Shown: one piece after another, positions 15,495 to 22,861 of the stretch
Position numbering within the stretch: position 1 is the first letter of the stretch
How the letters are laid out: each line of letters opens with the position of its first letter
Source of the DNA: Aristaeella hokkaidonensis
GTDB taxonomy: Bacteria; Bacillota; Clostridia; Christensenellales; Aristaeellaceae
Length of the DNA: 64,000 bases
Direction of reading: 5' to 3'
NCBI RefSeq assembly: GCF_018128945.1
Contig: NZ_CP068393.1
Coordinates: 558,001-622,000, forward strand
The notes under the pieces: model-generated
Seen by the model: only the letters and a program-made list of their open reading frames with translations
Told to the model about the DNA's origin: nothing
Database searches by the model: none
Position numbers and translations under genes: made by a program

Positions 15495-16415
15495 TTACCA
15501 TTCAGGCCAGATTATCTCATGCCCTTCCGCCACGCAGATCCCGTCTTCCCGGGCAAGCTTAACGGTGAAGGATTCATCCTTCTTTCCGCAGATCTCCCGG
15601 ACGGAATCGCCGCCTTCATTTTCCGTTTCAATGACGAGGTATTCGGCCACGGGACGGGGAGAGAAGGTTTCCGGAACGCTGAGGGGATCATACTCATCAG
15701 AGCGGATCAGCTCGTGGTCAGCGTTGTACTGGTAAATGCTGACTTTCACAGGCTTGTCAGCCAGCAGCATTTTGACTTCCACGCGCATGGAGCGGGTGAA
15801 GGTTTTTATTCCTTCCGTCCAGCTCAGGTCCTGCGTTTTGTGGGTGGATACGGAAGAACAGAGCCCCAGGCTCGGCGCCATGCCGGAGGCAGTCCTGACG
15901 GCATAGACGTCGCCGTCCGCGGTCTGGTAGATTGGATTGAAAAAGAACAGGTAGTCGTCCTTTCCGCGGGCCAGGTAGAGGGTGCCGATGAGGCTCTCTT
16001 CGGTGACGTTATCGTTTGTCTGCGAAAGATAATGCTGAACGTCTGATACGGCACCGTCTGATATGGTGGTTGAGGTGTTTACGCCGTTTTCCCCCTTGGC
16101 ATCGGCAATCATGAACGGGAAGCCGTCAATGCCTTCGAAAACATATTCAACTTCCGTGTACGGCTCTTCCTCGTCGTCGACTTCGATGGTACCCTGCTTT
16201 TCAACCCGGGTGGCCGGATAGTGATAATCCGCGGCCTGGGTCAGCTGGCTGTCATCCTGATCCAGGCTGCTCTGCGTGATCAGGAAGCCGACGAGCCGGT
16301 CACTGTTTTTCACCTGGATGCCGGTGGACAGGTTGATCACGCCGGTCATGCCCAGGATAAAGGCTGCCGCCAGGATGCAGCAGGCAAGGATAATGATATA
16401 TTTCTTAGTCTTCAT
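15495..16415 (-). CDS. Membrane-anchored hypothetical protein downstream of XRE regulator
   Basis: 306 residues from the ATG behind GGAGG. One transmembrane helix (about residues 5-25) is followed by a long extracytoplasmic domain with no recognised family. That domain is acidic near residues 80-90 (VDDEEEPYTEV) and beta-rich, and the C-terminus ends HEIIWPEW. The gene overlaps the XRE regulator stop by 11 bases, so the DUF2975, XRE and this gene form a three-gene operon. It may be a sensor or target of that regulator; this is inference from position. Confidence 0.75.
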   Translation of the reverse strand: MKTKKYIIILACCILAAAFILGMTGVINLSTGIQVKNSDRLVGFLITQSSLDQDDSQLTQAADYHYPATRVEKQGTIEVDDEEEPYTEVEYVFEGIDGFPFMIADAKGENGVNTSTTISDGAVSDVQHYLSQTNDNVTEESLIGTLYLARGKDDYLFFFNPIYQTADGDVYAVRTASGMAPSLGLCSSVSTHKTQDLSWTEGIKTFTRSMRVEVKMLLADKPVKVSIYQYNADHELIRSDEYDPLSVPETFSPRPVAEYLVIETENEGGDSVREICGKKDESFTVKLAREDGICVAEGHEIIWPEW

Positions 16416-16632
16416 CGTCGTCCTCCAGAACTCCGTCAAACTTCAGGATATCACCCACGTCGCACTGCAGGTAATAACAGATCTTGTTAATTGTGCCAAA
16501 GCGGATGCCCTTTGCCTTTCCGCTGCGCAGAATGGACAGATTGGCCTCCGTGATTCCGATCAGCCCGCATAACTCTTTGGAAGTCATGCCGCGGGCTTTC
16601 AGCACGTCTTCCAGACATACCCGGATTGCCAT
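16405..16632 (-). CDS. Small XRE-type helix-turn-helix regulator
   Basis: 75 residues, consisting almost only of a Cro/CI helix-turn-helix (LKARGMTSKELCGLIGITEANLSILRSGKAKGIRF) followed by NKICYYLQCDVGDIL, as in the HTH_26/YozG group. An acidic tail (EDDDED) closes it. These small regulators are usually encoded right after a DUF2975 membrane protein, as here (17 bases apart). GGAGGGAGG precedes the ATG. The likely target is the inverted repeat in the operon promoter (17627-17656). Confidence 0.88.
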   Translation of the reverse strand: MAIRVCLEDVLKARGMTSKELCGLIGITEANLSILRSGKAKGIRFGTINKICYYLQCDVGDILKFDGVLEDDDED

Positions 16633-16649
16633 AGGACGCCTCCCTCCGG

Positions 16650-17594
16650 TCAGATAAACAGGCTGTTGTCATCCCGCAACTGTTTGTTTTCAATCAGCAG
16701 GCGGGACAGCAGCAGGATCACAAGGACAAAGAACAGATCCGTGATGGGCAGGTTTACTTCCGTGCTGACATTGGACAGCTGCGGCAGCAGGAGAACCTGC
16801 GCGATATACAGCAGGGCGGTAAGCCCGCTGGTAACGGCAAGGGTGATGCAGCTCAGGCGGCTGAGCTTTCCGGCAGCCTCAGTAAGGCCTTCCTGCTCTT
16901 CTGTGGCGGCTGTTTCCAGCAGGGCCAGCATACGCAGAGCCACCAGGATATCCAGCACCAGGGGGACAATCACCGCAATCAGGCTCAGCAGGCCATGGAT
17001 GAAGCCAGCCGTACTCATTTCGGTTCCCGCGGGCGTCAGGATACTGACAAACAGGTTAATGACAAGCTGTGCGGTGAAGTAGATGCACAGCGCGCACAGG
17101 ATATTCCGCAGGTAGCGGAAGAGCTGCTCCCGGTTACCGTTCCGGAACAGGCGGATCAGCCTGAGCACAACGAACAGGATGAGCACTGTCCAGACGGAAG
17201 TGGAGAGGAAAACCCGGAGCGCACGCTCGTAGCTTTCAATACCACCCGGGATCTTGCCGTAGAACATGCCGGGATTCAGGATGCCGTAGAGCGCCACCGG
17301 CAGGATAAGGGCCAGCACGAACAGGGCGATCCTTTCCGCCAGGGTTTCCCGGCCGCCAGGATAACGCAGGGCAAAGAAAAGCGGGATCAGGGCGGAAAGC
17401 GCGATCAGCAGCATTGCAACCCCGTTGCCGACGGTGCCGGTAAGGGAGAGGGATCTCATTCCCAGGGCAATCTGTTCCAGTGGGAAGGAGAGCAGGGAGG
17501 AAAAGAGCGTCGGAATCATCAGCGTCAGCAGGGACAATGCGGCCAGCAGAATCCCTTCCGCGATCAGCACCCGGATCAGCGTCTTCCGTTTCAA
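16650..17594 (-). CDS. DUF2975-type membrane protein
   Basis: 314 residues with about eight hydrophobic helices and the closing motif RLLIENKQLRDDNSLFI, typical of DUF2975 proteins paired with a small XRE regulator. Most members are near 160-200 residues; this one is longer, apparently with two four-helix halves. I favour the TTG start at 17594, with GGGGTGAT at a suitable distance, giving MKRKT; a GTG three codons upstream (17603) is the alternative. First gene of the operon. A membrane sensing role is supposed for the family. Confidence 0.8.
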   Translation of the reverse strand: MKRKTLIRVLIAEGILLAALSLLTLMIPTLFSSLLSFPLEQIALGMRSLSLTGTVGNGVAMLLIALSALIPLFFALRYPGGRETLAERIALFVLALILPVALYGILNPGMFYGKIPGGIESYERALRVFLSTSVWTVLILFVVLRLIRLFRNGNREQLFRYLRNILCALCIYFTAQLVINLFVSILTPAGTEMSTAGFIHGLLSLIAVIVPLVLDILVALRMLALLETAATEEQEGLTEAAGKLSRLSCITLAVTSGLTALLYIAQVLLLPQLSNVSTEVNLPITDLFFVLVILLLSRLLIENKQLRDDNSLFI

Positions 17595-17626
17595 AGAGAT
17601 CACCCCGTTTGATGAATTATTGTTTT

Positions 17627-17663
17627 ACGATAATCATAATATCATAAAATTATCGTTTGTCAA
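17627..17663 (-). promoter_or_regulatory. DUF2975-XRE operon promoter with overlapping inverted repeat
   Basis: On the minus strand TTGACA (17663-17658), a 16-base spacer and TATTAT (17641-17636). ACGATAAT and ATTATCGT arms (17656-17649 and 17634-17627) flank the -10. This is a good candidate site for autoregulation by the XRE protein of the operon. Confidence 0.7.
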
Positions 17664-17822
17664 TAATTTTCAAAACAAGTTTTGTGATTTTTTTGGATTA
17701 AGGCAATACCGGAAAAATAACGCTGTTTATTTTTCGGATGTGGTTCTGTATTCATCTGCCGAAATCGGGCACAATAATAGCAAAGAACGGAACATCCTGA
17801 CAGATGGAAGGAGGGGAACAGG

Positions 17823-18080
17823 ATGCGTAAAGGACTTTGGGACACCTATAATGCCGGGCAGGACGAGGAAAGGCTCAGAACAGCCAGGTGCCCGGAATGC
17901 GGCAGTGACAAAATCATTGAAGGCGATCTTATGGCGACCGCCGGCGTAGCTTTTGTTCCTGCCATCCAGGAGACGGTGGTTCCCCGGGGCTGCGGGGTGC
18001 GGGCGCTGGCCTGCCGGAAGTGCGGGGCGGTGTTCGGGCTGCGGCTGAAGGATAACAAGCATCTGATCGTTGAAGAATAA
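17823..18080 (+). CDS. Small zinc-ribbon protein
   Basis: 85 residues. Two CxxC pairs (CPECGS at about 23-28 and CRKCGAVFG at about 65-73) should bind one zinc ion. Between them lies a hydrophobic stretch ending in a conserved-looking VVPRGCGVRALAC. The family is not recognised. AAGGAGGGG precedes the ATG. The gene is alone, followed by a dispersed repeat and the convergent XRE-TPR gene. Confidence 0.7.
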   Translation: MRKGLWDTYNAGQDEERLRTARCPECGSDKIIEGDLMATAGVAFVPAIQETVVPRGCGVRALACRKCGAVFGLRLKDNKHLIVEE

Positions 18081-18084
18081 AAAA

Positions 18085-18115
18085 GTTGACAAGAGAACCG
18101 TCCCCTTGTCAACTG
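18085..18115. repeat. Dispersed CCGTCCCC-type palindromic repeat
   Basis: GTTGACAAG and CTTGTCAAC arms flank AGAACCGTCCC. One of at least ten related elements in the window (see findings). Placed between two convergent genes, it may act as a terminator. Confidence 0.65.
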
Positions 18116-18122
18116 GCTGGGT

Positions 18123-18794
18123 TTATTTGAGCGCCTGGAGGGAGTCCTTCAGTTCATCAAGATCCTGCAGGGCGGATTGAATAAATTGTTGCTGCTCATC
18201 TCCTGAAGTGATCCTGGACAGGACGATTTCCCGGGAGGAATAGAGGGAGGGCAGGGATTCTGCAATGTCCCTTGCCTCCTGCCGGCGGTCCAATTCCATC
18301 AGGCAATAGCACTTGGACATTTTTGCCTGTACTGTTCTTCCGGTTTCTCCGCAGTCCAGGAAAATTGTCCTGTCTGCCCAGGAGATGGCTTCCTCCAGCA
18401 GGCGGGTGCGGTCTGCACCGGTGCATTCCAGGGCGTACTGACGGGCTGTCCAGCTCATCAGGTGGTTTACGGAAACGGATAACTTCCACTGGTTCATGGA
18501 GGCTTTCAGCCGGGTGTAGGCTTCGGCTTTTTTCCCGGCTTCAGCCAGGGCGCGGATTTCCTTGCCGAGATTCCGGACGTCCTGCAGGCGCTGCGCGGCG
18601 TCATGCATCAGCAGGGAATCCGCTGACACCTGGAAATAGTCCGCCAGCAGGGGCAGGAGGGAAATATCCGGCATGGAGGCGCCGTTCTCCCACTTGCTCA
18701 CGGTCTGTGCGGATACATTGAGGCATTCGGCCAGGGCTTCCTGGGTCAGGTTTTTCTCCTTCCGGAGCTTTCTGAGATTGCTGCCAAAGTTCAT
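18123..18794 (-). CDS. XRE-family regulator with C-terminal helical repeats
   Basis: 223 residues from the ATG behind AAAGGAG. An N-terminal Cro/CI helix-turn-helix (residues 5-60: LRKLRKEKNLTQEALAECLN, then SAQTVSKWENGASMPD) is followed by about 150 residues of paired helices resembling TPR repeats, as in regulators that sense peptides or partner proteins. Target genes are not evident; the divergent methyltransferase gene at 19090 is a candidate. Confidence 0.87.
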   Translation of the reverse strand: MNFGSNLRKLRKEKNLTQEALAECLNVSAQTVSKWENGASMPDISLLPLLADYFQVSADSLLMHDAAQRLQDVRNLGKEIRALAEAGKKAEAYTRLKASMNQWKLSVSVNHLMSWTARQYALECTGADRTRLLEEAISWADRTIFLDCGETGRTVQAKMSKCYCLMELDRRQEARDIAESLPSLYSSREIVLSRITSGDEQQQFIQSALQDLDELKDSLQALK

Positions 18795-19089
18795 GGTCAG
18801 CTCCTTTCCGGCAAGCGGTTTGCTGCCTGCCTTCGCGTTGTTCCCCTGCAGGATACCCTGTGAGCCGGGAAAACAGAATACAGCGTCTCGCAACCTGTCT
18901 CCACCGGCAGTTGAATTATAACACTTAGCTGAAAGAGATGAACCCACATAAAAACGAGAAAACGACATTCCTGTAAAGATGTGTTTGCATAATTTGCAAT
19001 GTCGGTATAGAATAATGACAGAAGTCAAGTAAAAACGTATTAATTGGTGACAGAAGCTTTCTTTCTGTCACTAATAAACGACGGGTGAT

Positions 19090-19728
19090 ATGATGTATTG
19101 GGATGAAATCTGGGAAGCAATAGACCAGAAGCGGATCACGGCTTATGTGAAAAAGTGTGACCTGACGCCGGATGCGGTGATCAGGTACCTGCATAAGCGC
19201 GGAGCGGTATCGGTATGCGATGCCGGCTGTGGCTGCGGGCTGTTCTCCCTGAAACTGGCCGCGAACGGGTTCTCCGTATCCGGTTTTGATATTTCCGCGA
19301 AGGCGGCGGAGATCGCCTCGGATCTGTTGAAGAAGAAAGGGTATTACGGGGATTTCCGGGCGGCCGGGGTGATGGAAACCGGATATGAGGATCACGCTTT
19401 TGACGCGGTGGTATGCATGGACGTGCTGGATCATATGCCGCTGCAGGAAGCAAAGAAGGCCGTGCAGGAGCTGTGCCGGATTACCCGGCCGGGCGGCTGC
19501 GTGATTGCGTCGGTGGACGGGCCGGATGAAGAGTATGAGACGGAGCCCCATACCGTGAATGAGGACGGGGACTATCTCTATACGGAAGGCAAATGGAAAG
19601 GGAGAGTCCACCATCCCTATACTCCGGAGAAACTGGGGGAAATGACCGGGAAGCCGTATGTGATGCTGGACAATCCGGACGACCGGAAAGGACAATACAC
19701 GATGGTGATCCGGAACTGGGAAAGCTGA
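19090..19728 (+). CDS. Class I SAM-dependent methyltransferase
   Basis: 212 residues with the Rossmann methyltransferase motifs: motif I VCDAGCGCG at about 42-50, GFDIS for the acidic loop after strand 2, VCMDVLDHM for motif IV, and ITRPGGCVIASV for the post-motif. The substrate is unknown. Two adjacent ATGs (19090 and 19093) are possible starts; the ribosome binding site (GGGTGAT) is weak. A metallopeptidase-like gene starts 32 bases after the stop and may be co-transcribed. Confidence 0.87.
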   Translation: MMYWDEIWEAIDQKRITAYVKKCDLTPDAVIRYLHKRGAVSVCDAGCGCGLFSLKLAANGFSVSGFDISAKAAEIASDLLKKKGYYGDFRAAGVMETGYEDHAFDAVVCMDVLDHMPLQEAKKAVQELCRITRPGGCVIASVDGPDEEYETEPHTVNEDGDYLYTEGKWKGRVHHPYTPEKLGEMTGKPYVMLDNPDDRKGQYTMVIRNWES

Positions 19729-19760
19729 AAAAGCCAACCAAGCTGGAAGGAAAGCAAAGA

Positions 19761-20411
19761 ATGGAATGGAACTGCAGGGAGACAGAACACTATCTGCTTT
19801 ACTGCCGCCCTGAAAGCCTCGCAGAGGAGCACCTGGAAGAGATCGGGGACTGGCAGGAAAAGTGCTACACCCGGATCTCGAAAGCCCTCGGGGTAACGAT
19901 GGACAAAAAGATCAGGTTGTATCTATGCACAAGCCGGGAAGAAATTGAGAAAGAAACCGGCTGCCCGCCCTGCAACGGGATGTGCCTGGACTATGACCTG
20001 ATCTTTGCCGTATATAATCAGGAAACACAGTGCCTGGGACCGCACGAGGATGCCCACCTGCTGTCCTTCCAGATTGCAGTGCCGGAGTCTGTATTTCTTC
20101 GGGAAGGGTTGGCCATGTACTTTGACAAGGCCTATCACGGAAAAGAAAACCGGGCGTATGCTGCGGAATGGGTGAAAGAAAACACCGGGGTGAATGTGTT
20201 CAGTTATCTGGATAACGACCAATTCTACAGCCTGCCGGAGGAAGTGTCCTATCCACTTGCCGGGGCATTGACGGAATGGCTGATCGGCAGGTACGGCATG
20301 AAGAATTATAAGGAATTCTTCCGAACAAACGGAGATGCCGGAGCTGCGTTTCAGCAGCAAGCAGATAGCGTGAGTGCAGCTTTTAAATCAGAGATGAAAG
20401 CTTTGAATTAA
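19761..20411 (+). CDS. Peptidase MA-like zinc protease
   Basis: 216 residues from the ATG behind GGAAGG. The sequence carries HEDAH at 95-99, an HExxH zinc motif, and LREGLAMY at about 113-120, where Glu115 would be the third ligand of a gluzincin. This fits the peptidase MA-like group. There is no signal peptide or transmembrane helix, so it should be cytoplasmic. Its C-terminal segment (KEFFRTNGDAGAAFQQQ onward) has a decayed duplicate at 21082-21207, evidence of a past tandem duplication. The substrate is unknown. Confidence 0.78.
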   Translation: MEWNCRETEHYLLYCRPESLAEEHLEEIGDWQEKCYTRISKALGVTMDKKIRLYLCTSREEIEKETGCPPCNGMCLDYDLIFAVYNQETQCLGPHEDAHLLSFQIAVPESVFLREGLAMYFDKAYHGKENRAYAAEWVKENTGVNVFSYLDNDQFYSLPEEVSYPLAGALTEWLIGRYGMKNYKEFFRTNGDAGAAFQQQADSVSAAFKSEMKALN

Positions 20412-20425
20412 TCTCATTATGAATT

Positions 20426-20581
20426 GTGAATTATGAAGTGTTGGAACAGAAAGGCTTTGAAGGCCGGCTTCGCTGTTATGATGACGGGGTTCAGATGATT
20501 TACCTGCTCTATGGCAACGATGATTTCGCGCGGAAGCTGCAGACGATTATCGGAAAACCGGAGATGTTAAGCCAGGAATAA
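20426..20581 (+). pseudogene. Gene fragment, possibly 3' end of a lost gene
   Basis: A 51-residue frame (readable part VLEQKGFEGRLRCYDDGVQM, ending GKPEMLSQE) starts inside an AT-rich AATTATGAA repeat and has no convincing ribosome binding site. It looks like the C-terminal end of a protein whose front was lost at the repeat. It does not match its neighbours, so the parent is unknown. Confidence 0.4.
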
Positions 20582-20647
20582 ACTGTTGATTGAACATGGG
20601 AAAGTTGACAGGAGAATCGTCCCTTTGTCAATTTGGAGGATTGAAAA

Positions 20648-21097
20648 ATGAACCGGAAGATTAAAGCGGAACGCTATCAGGTTTTTTATCAGGATATGAT
20701 TCACGATACTTATACGATGGGTTGCGATTTTTACGAAGAGGATGAGGCGGAAATATACACAGAACCAATCGCTTTTTCATACACAGGTGTCATGGTGACT
20801 ACCAAAGAAGGCAGACTTGGAGATATTGAGATTATAATACCTAAGCTGCAGCCGGAACCTCCGGGGTTTTTCCGGAAGCCGATGCCTCTGGACGCGGAAA
20901 TCAAAGAATTTACGGTCCGGAGCAATCCTGAGACACAGGAATTCTTCTGTTTTGTGGATGAAGGAACGGTATTCTGGCAAGAGAATGCCGGCACCTGCGT
21001 AAAGGCAGTGGATTGCGGGGATATTGTGTTTTATCTTGATGAAGAAACAACGATGATAGGCTTCCTGATTAAGATAAAGGAATGGAATCCGGGATAA
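20648..21097 (+). CDS. Hypothetical protein
   Basis: 149 residues, soluble, acidic, predicted mostly beta (MVTTKEGRLGDIEIIIPKL, then FVRSNPETQEFFCFVDEGTVFW-like strands). No family is recognised. TTTGGAGGA lies 7 bases before the ATG. A dispersed palindromic repeat lies directly upstream and a fragment of a duplicated peptidase gene overlaps its end, so this is a rearranged neighbourhood. The cell role is unknown. Confidence 0.6.
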   Translation: MNRKIKAERYQVFYQDMIHDTYTMGCDFYEEDEAEIYTEPIAFSYTGVMVTTKEGRLGDIEIIIPKLQPEPPGFFRKPMPLDAEIKEFTVRSNPETQEFFCFVDEGTVFWQENAGTCVKAVDCGDIVFYLDEETTMIGFLIKIKEWNPG

Positions 21098-21207
21098 AGG
21101 AATTCTTCCGGACAAACGGGGATGTTCAAAGTGCTTTTGAACAGAAAACAGAAGACCTGAGTGCGGCTTTTGCATCGGAAATGGAAAACAGTAATGAATC
21201 ATTATGA
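21082..21207 (+). pseudogene. Truncated duplicate of the peptidase MA-like gene
   Basis: A 41-residue frame reads IKEFFRTNGDVQSAFEQ and on to SAAFASEMENS. This matches the last 33 residues of the intact peptidase at 19761-20411 (KEFFRTNGDAGAAFQQQ to SAAFKSEM). It overlaps the end of the hypothetical gene and stops in an AT-rich repeat. Only the 3' end of a former gene copy remains. Confidence 0.65.
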
Positions 21208-21235
21208 ATTATGAATTGTGAATTATGAATTCATC

Positions 21236-21259
21236 GGAATGCTTCGGCATTCCTTTTTT
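21236..21259 (+). terminator. Intrinsic terminator
   Basis: GGAATGC and GCATTCC with a TTCG tetraloop, followed by TTTTTTC. Confidence 0.85.
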
Positions 21260-21260
21260 C

Positions 21261-21288
21261 TTGCGTTTTTGGATTCCTCTGCTATAAT
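21261..21288 (+). promoter_or_regulatory. Promoter of the MATE transporter gene
   Basis: TTGCGT, a 16-base spacer and TATAAT with an extended TGC. It starts right after the preceding terminator. Confidence 0.6.
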
Positions 21289-21320
21289 GGGTGTCCACAT
21301 GAAAGGGAAGGGGGGATTCT

Positions 21321-22673
21321 GTGGCCCGGCTGGATCTGGATATGACCGAGGGAAATATCTGGAAGCATATGCTGCAATTCTCGATTCCCATGGCCATCGG
21401 ACTGCTCTTCCAACAACTGTACAATACGGTGGATACCCTGGTGGTGGGCCAGTTCGTCGGGCAGGAAGCCCAGGCGGCGGTCGGCTCCACGGGACCGATT
21501 ATCAATACGATTGTGGGCTTCTGCGCAGGCCTGGCCACCGGCGCGTCGGTGGTGATTTCCCAGCGGTACGGCGCCCATGATGACGAAGGCCTCAGCAAGG
21601 CCGTGCATACCACCGTGGCCCTGACCTTTGTGGTCAGCCTGCTGGCGACGGTTTTCGGCCTGATGATCATCAACCCCATGCTCCGCTTCATGCAGACGCC
21701 GGAGGACGTGATGCCGGAAAGCTCCTGCTATCTGACCATCTACTTCGGCGGGGTGTCCGGGGTGCTGTTCTATAATCTGGGCAGCGGTATCCTGCGGGCT
21801 GTGGGGGATTCCCGAAGACCCCTGGTTTTCCTGATTATTTCCGCCCTGCTGAACACGGTGCTGGATCTGCTGTTTGTGCTGGCCTTCGGCATGGGCGTGG
21901 ACGGCGTGGCCTACGCCACGGTGCTGTCCCAGATCCTGTCCGCCCTGCTGATCATGTTCACCCTGACAAAGGAGAAAGGGAACTACGGTATCCGCTGGAG
22001 AAAGCTCTGTGTGGACAAGCGATCCCTGTCGATGATCCTGAAGATCGGCCTGCCCAGCAGCATCCAGGCGGCGGTGACCTCCTTCTCCAATGTGTTCGTC
22101 CAGTCCTACATCAACCAGTTCGGCTCCGCCTGCATGGCGGGCTACGGAGTGTATGGCAAGATCGACGCCTTTGCCCTGATCCCGGTACAGAGCATCAGCA
22201 TGTCCTCCACCACCTTTGTGGGTCAAAACTGGGGCGCGAAGAAGATTCCGCGGGCCCGGGAAGGCGTGCGGACAGCCACGGTGATGAGCCTGGTCTCCAC
22301 CGCGGTGCTGGGCCTGATGGTATTCCTGCTGGCCCGGCCGCTGATGAATTTCTTCTCCCCAGAGGAAGAAGTGATTGATTACGGCATCCGTTTTATCCGG
22401 ATTGTGACGCCGTTCTATATCGCGATCTGCTTCAACCAGATCTATGCCGGTGCTCTGCGGGGCGTGGGAGACGCCACCATGCCGACGGTAATCATGCTGG
22501 CTTCCTTTGTGGTATTCCGGCAGATTTACCTGGCGGTGACGAAGGCGCTGGGCGCAGGGTTCCTGGCCGTGGCGCTGGCTTATCCCGTGGGATGGATCCT
22601 GTGTTCCACGCTGCTGATTATCCGGTATTCACGCAGTGTGCTGGTGAAGGGAAAAACGGAAACAGCTGAATAA
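21321..22673 (+). CDS. MATE-family efflux transporter
   Basis: 450 residues with twelve transmembrane helices in two similar halves. Characteristic features are FSIPMAIGLLFQQLYNTVDTL near the start, the VGSTGP/INTIVGF region, and in the second half GLPSSIQAAVTSFSNVFVQ and GVGDATMPTVIM. It exports organic cations or drugs by cation antiport; the substrate is unknown. It starts at GTG after a purine-rich AAGGGGGGATT. It sits behind its own promoter, and a candidate small-RNA gene begins just after the stop. Confidence 0.92.
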   Translation: MARLDLDMTEGNIWKHMLQFSIPMAIGLLFQQLYNTVDTLVVGQFVGQEAQAAVGSTGPIINTIVGFCAGLATGASVVISQRYGAHDDEGLSKAVHTTVALTFVVSLLATVFGLMIINPMLRFMQTPEDVMPESSCYLTIYFGGVSGVLFYNLGSGILRAVGDSRRPLVFLIISALLNTVLDLLFVLAFGMGVDGVAYATVLSQILSALLIMFTLTKEKGNYGIRWRKLCVDKRSLSMILKIGLPSSIQAAVTSFSNVFVQSYINQFGSACMAGYGVYGKIDAFALIPVQSISMSSTTFVGQNWGAKKIPRAREGVRTATVMSLVSTAVLGLMVFLLARPLMNFFSPEEEVIDYGIRFIRIVTPFYIAICFNQIYAGALRGVGDATMPTVIMLASFVVFRQIYLAVTKALGAGFLAVALAYPVGWILCSTLLIIRYSRSVLVKGKTETAE

Positions 22674-22690
22674 AAAAGTGATATTTTCTG

Positions 22691-22719
22691 TTGACGAAGG
22701 GAGAATAATTTGATATCAT
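22691..22719 (+). promoter_or_regulatory. Promoter of candidate small RNA
   Basis: TTGACG, a 17-base spacer and TATCAT give a good sigma-A-type promoter, 18 bases after the MATE stop and not followed by any gene on this strand. Confidence 0.6.
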
Positions 22720-22725
22720 GTCAAC

Positions 22726-22846
22726 GGTTAGATTAGTCTAACTGCCAAGCGGTATCAATCGGGATATGCCAGCCCGAATGATATACCATGAACATACCTC
22801 CAAAGAAATGGGATGCTGCCTTGCGACAGCATCCTGTTTTCTTTGA
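22726..22846 (+). ncRNA. Candidate small RNA with exposed ACCTCC
   Basis: About 120 bases between a promoter (22691-22719) and an intrinsic terminator (GGATGCTG/CAGCATCC at 22811-22834, extended by CAAAGAAA/TTTCTTTG). Upstream of the terminator are two hairpins: GTTAGA/TCTAAC, then a longer one starting GGTATCA. An apparently unpaired segment follows with ACCTCC at about 22797, complementary to Shine-Dalgarno sequences. No open reading frame of note. I do not recognise a known RNA family. Confidence 0.5.
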
Positions 22847-22861
22847 CTGTTTCTTTGTGCC

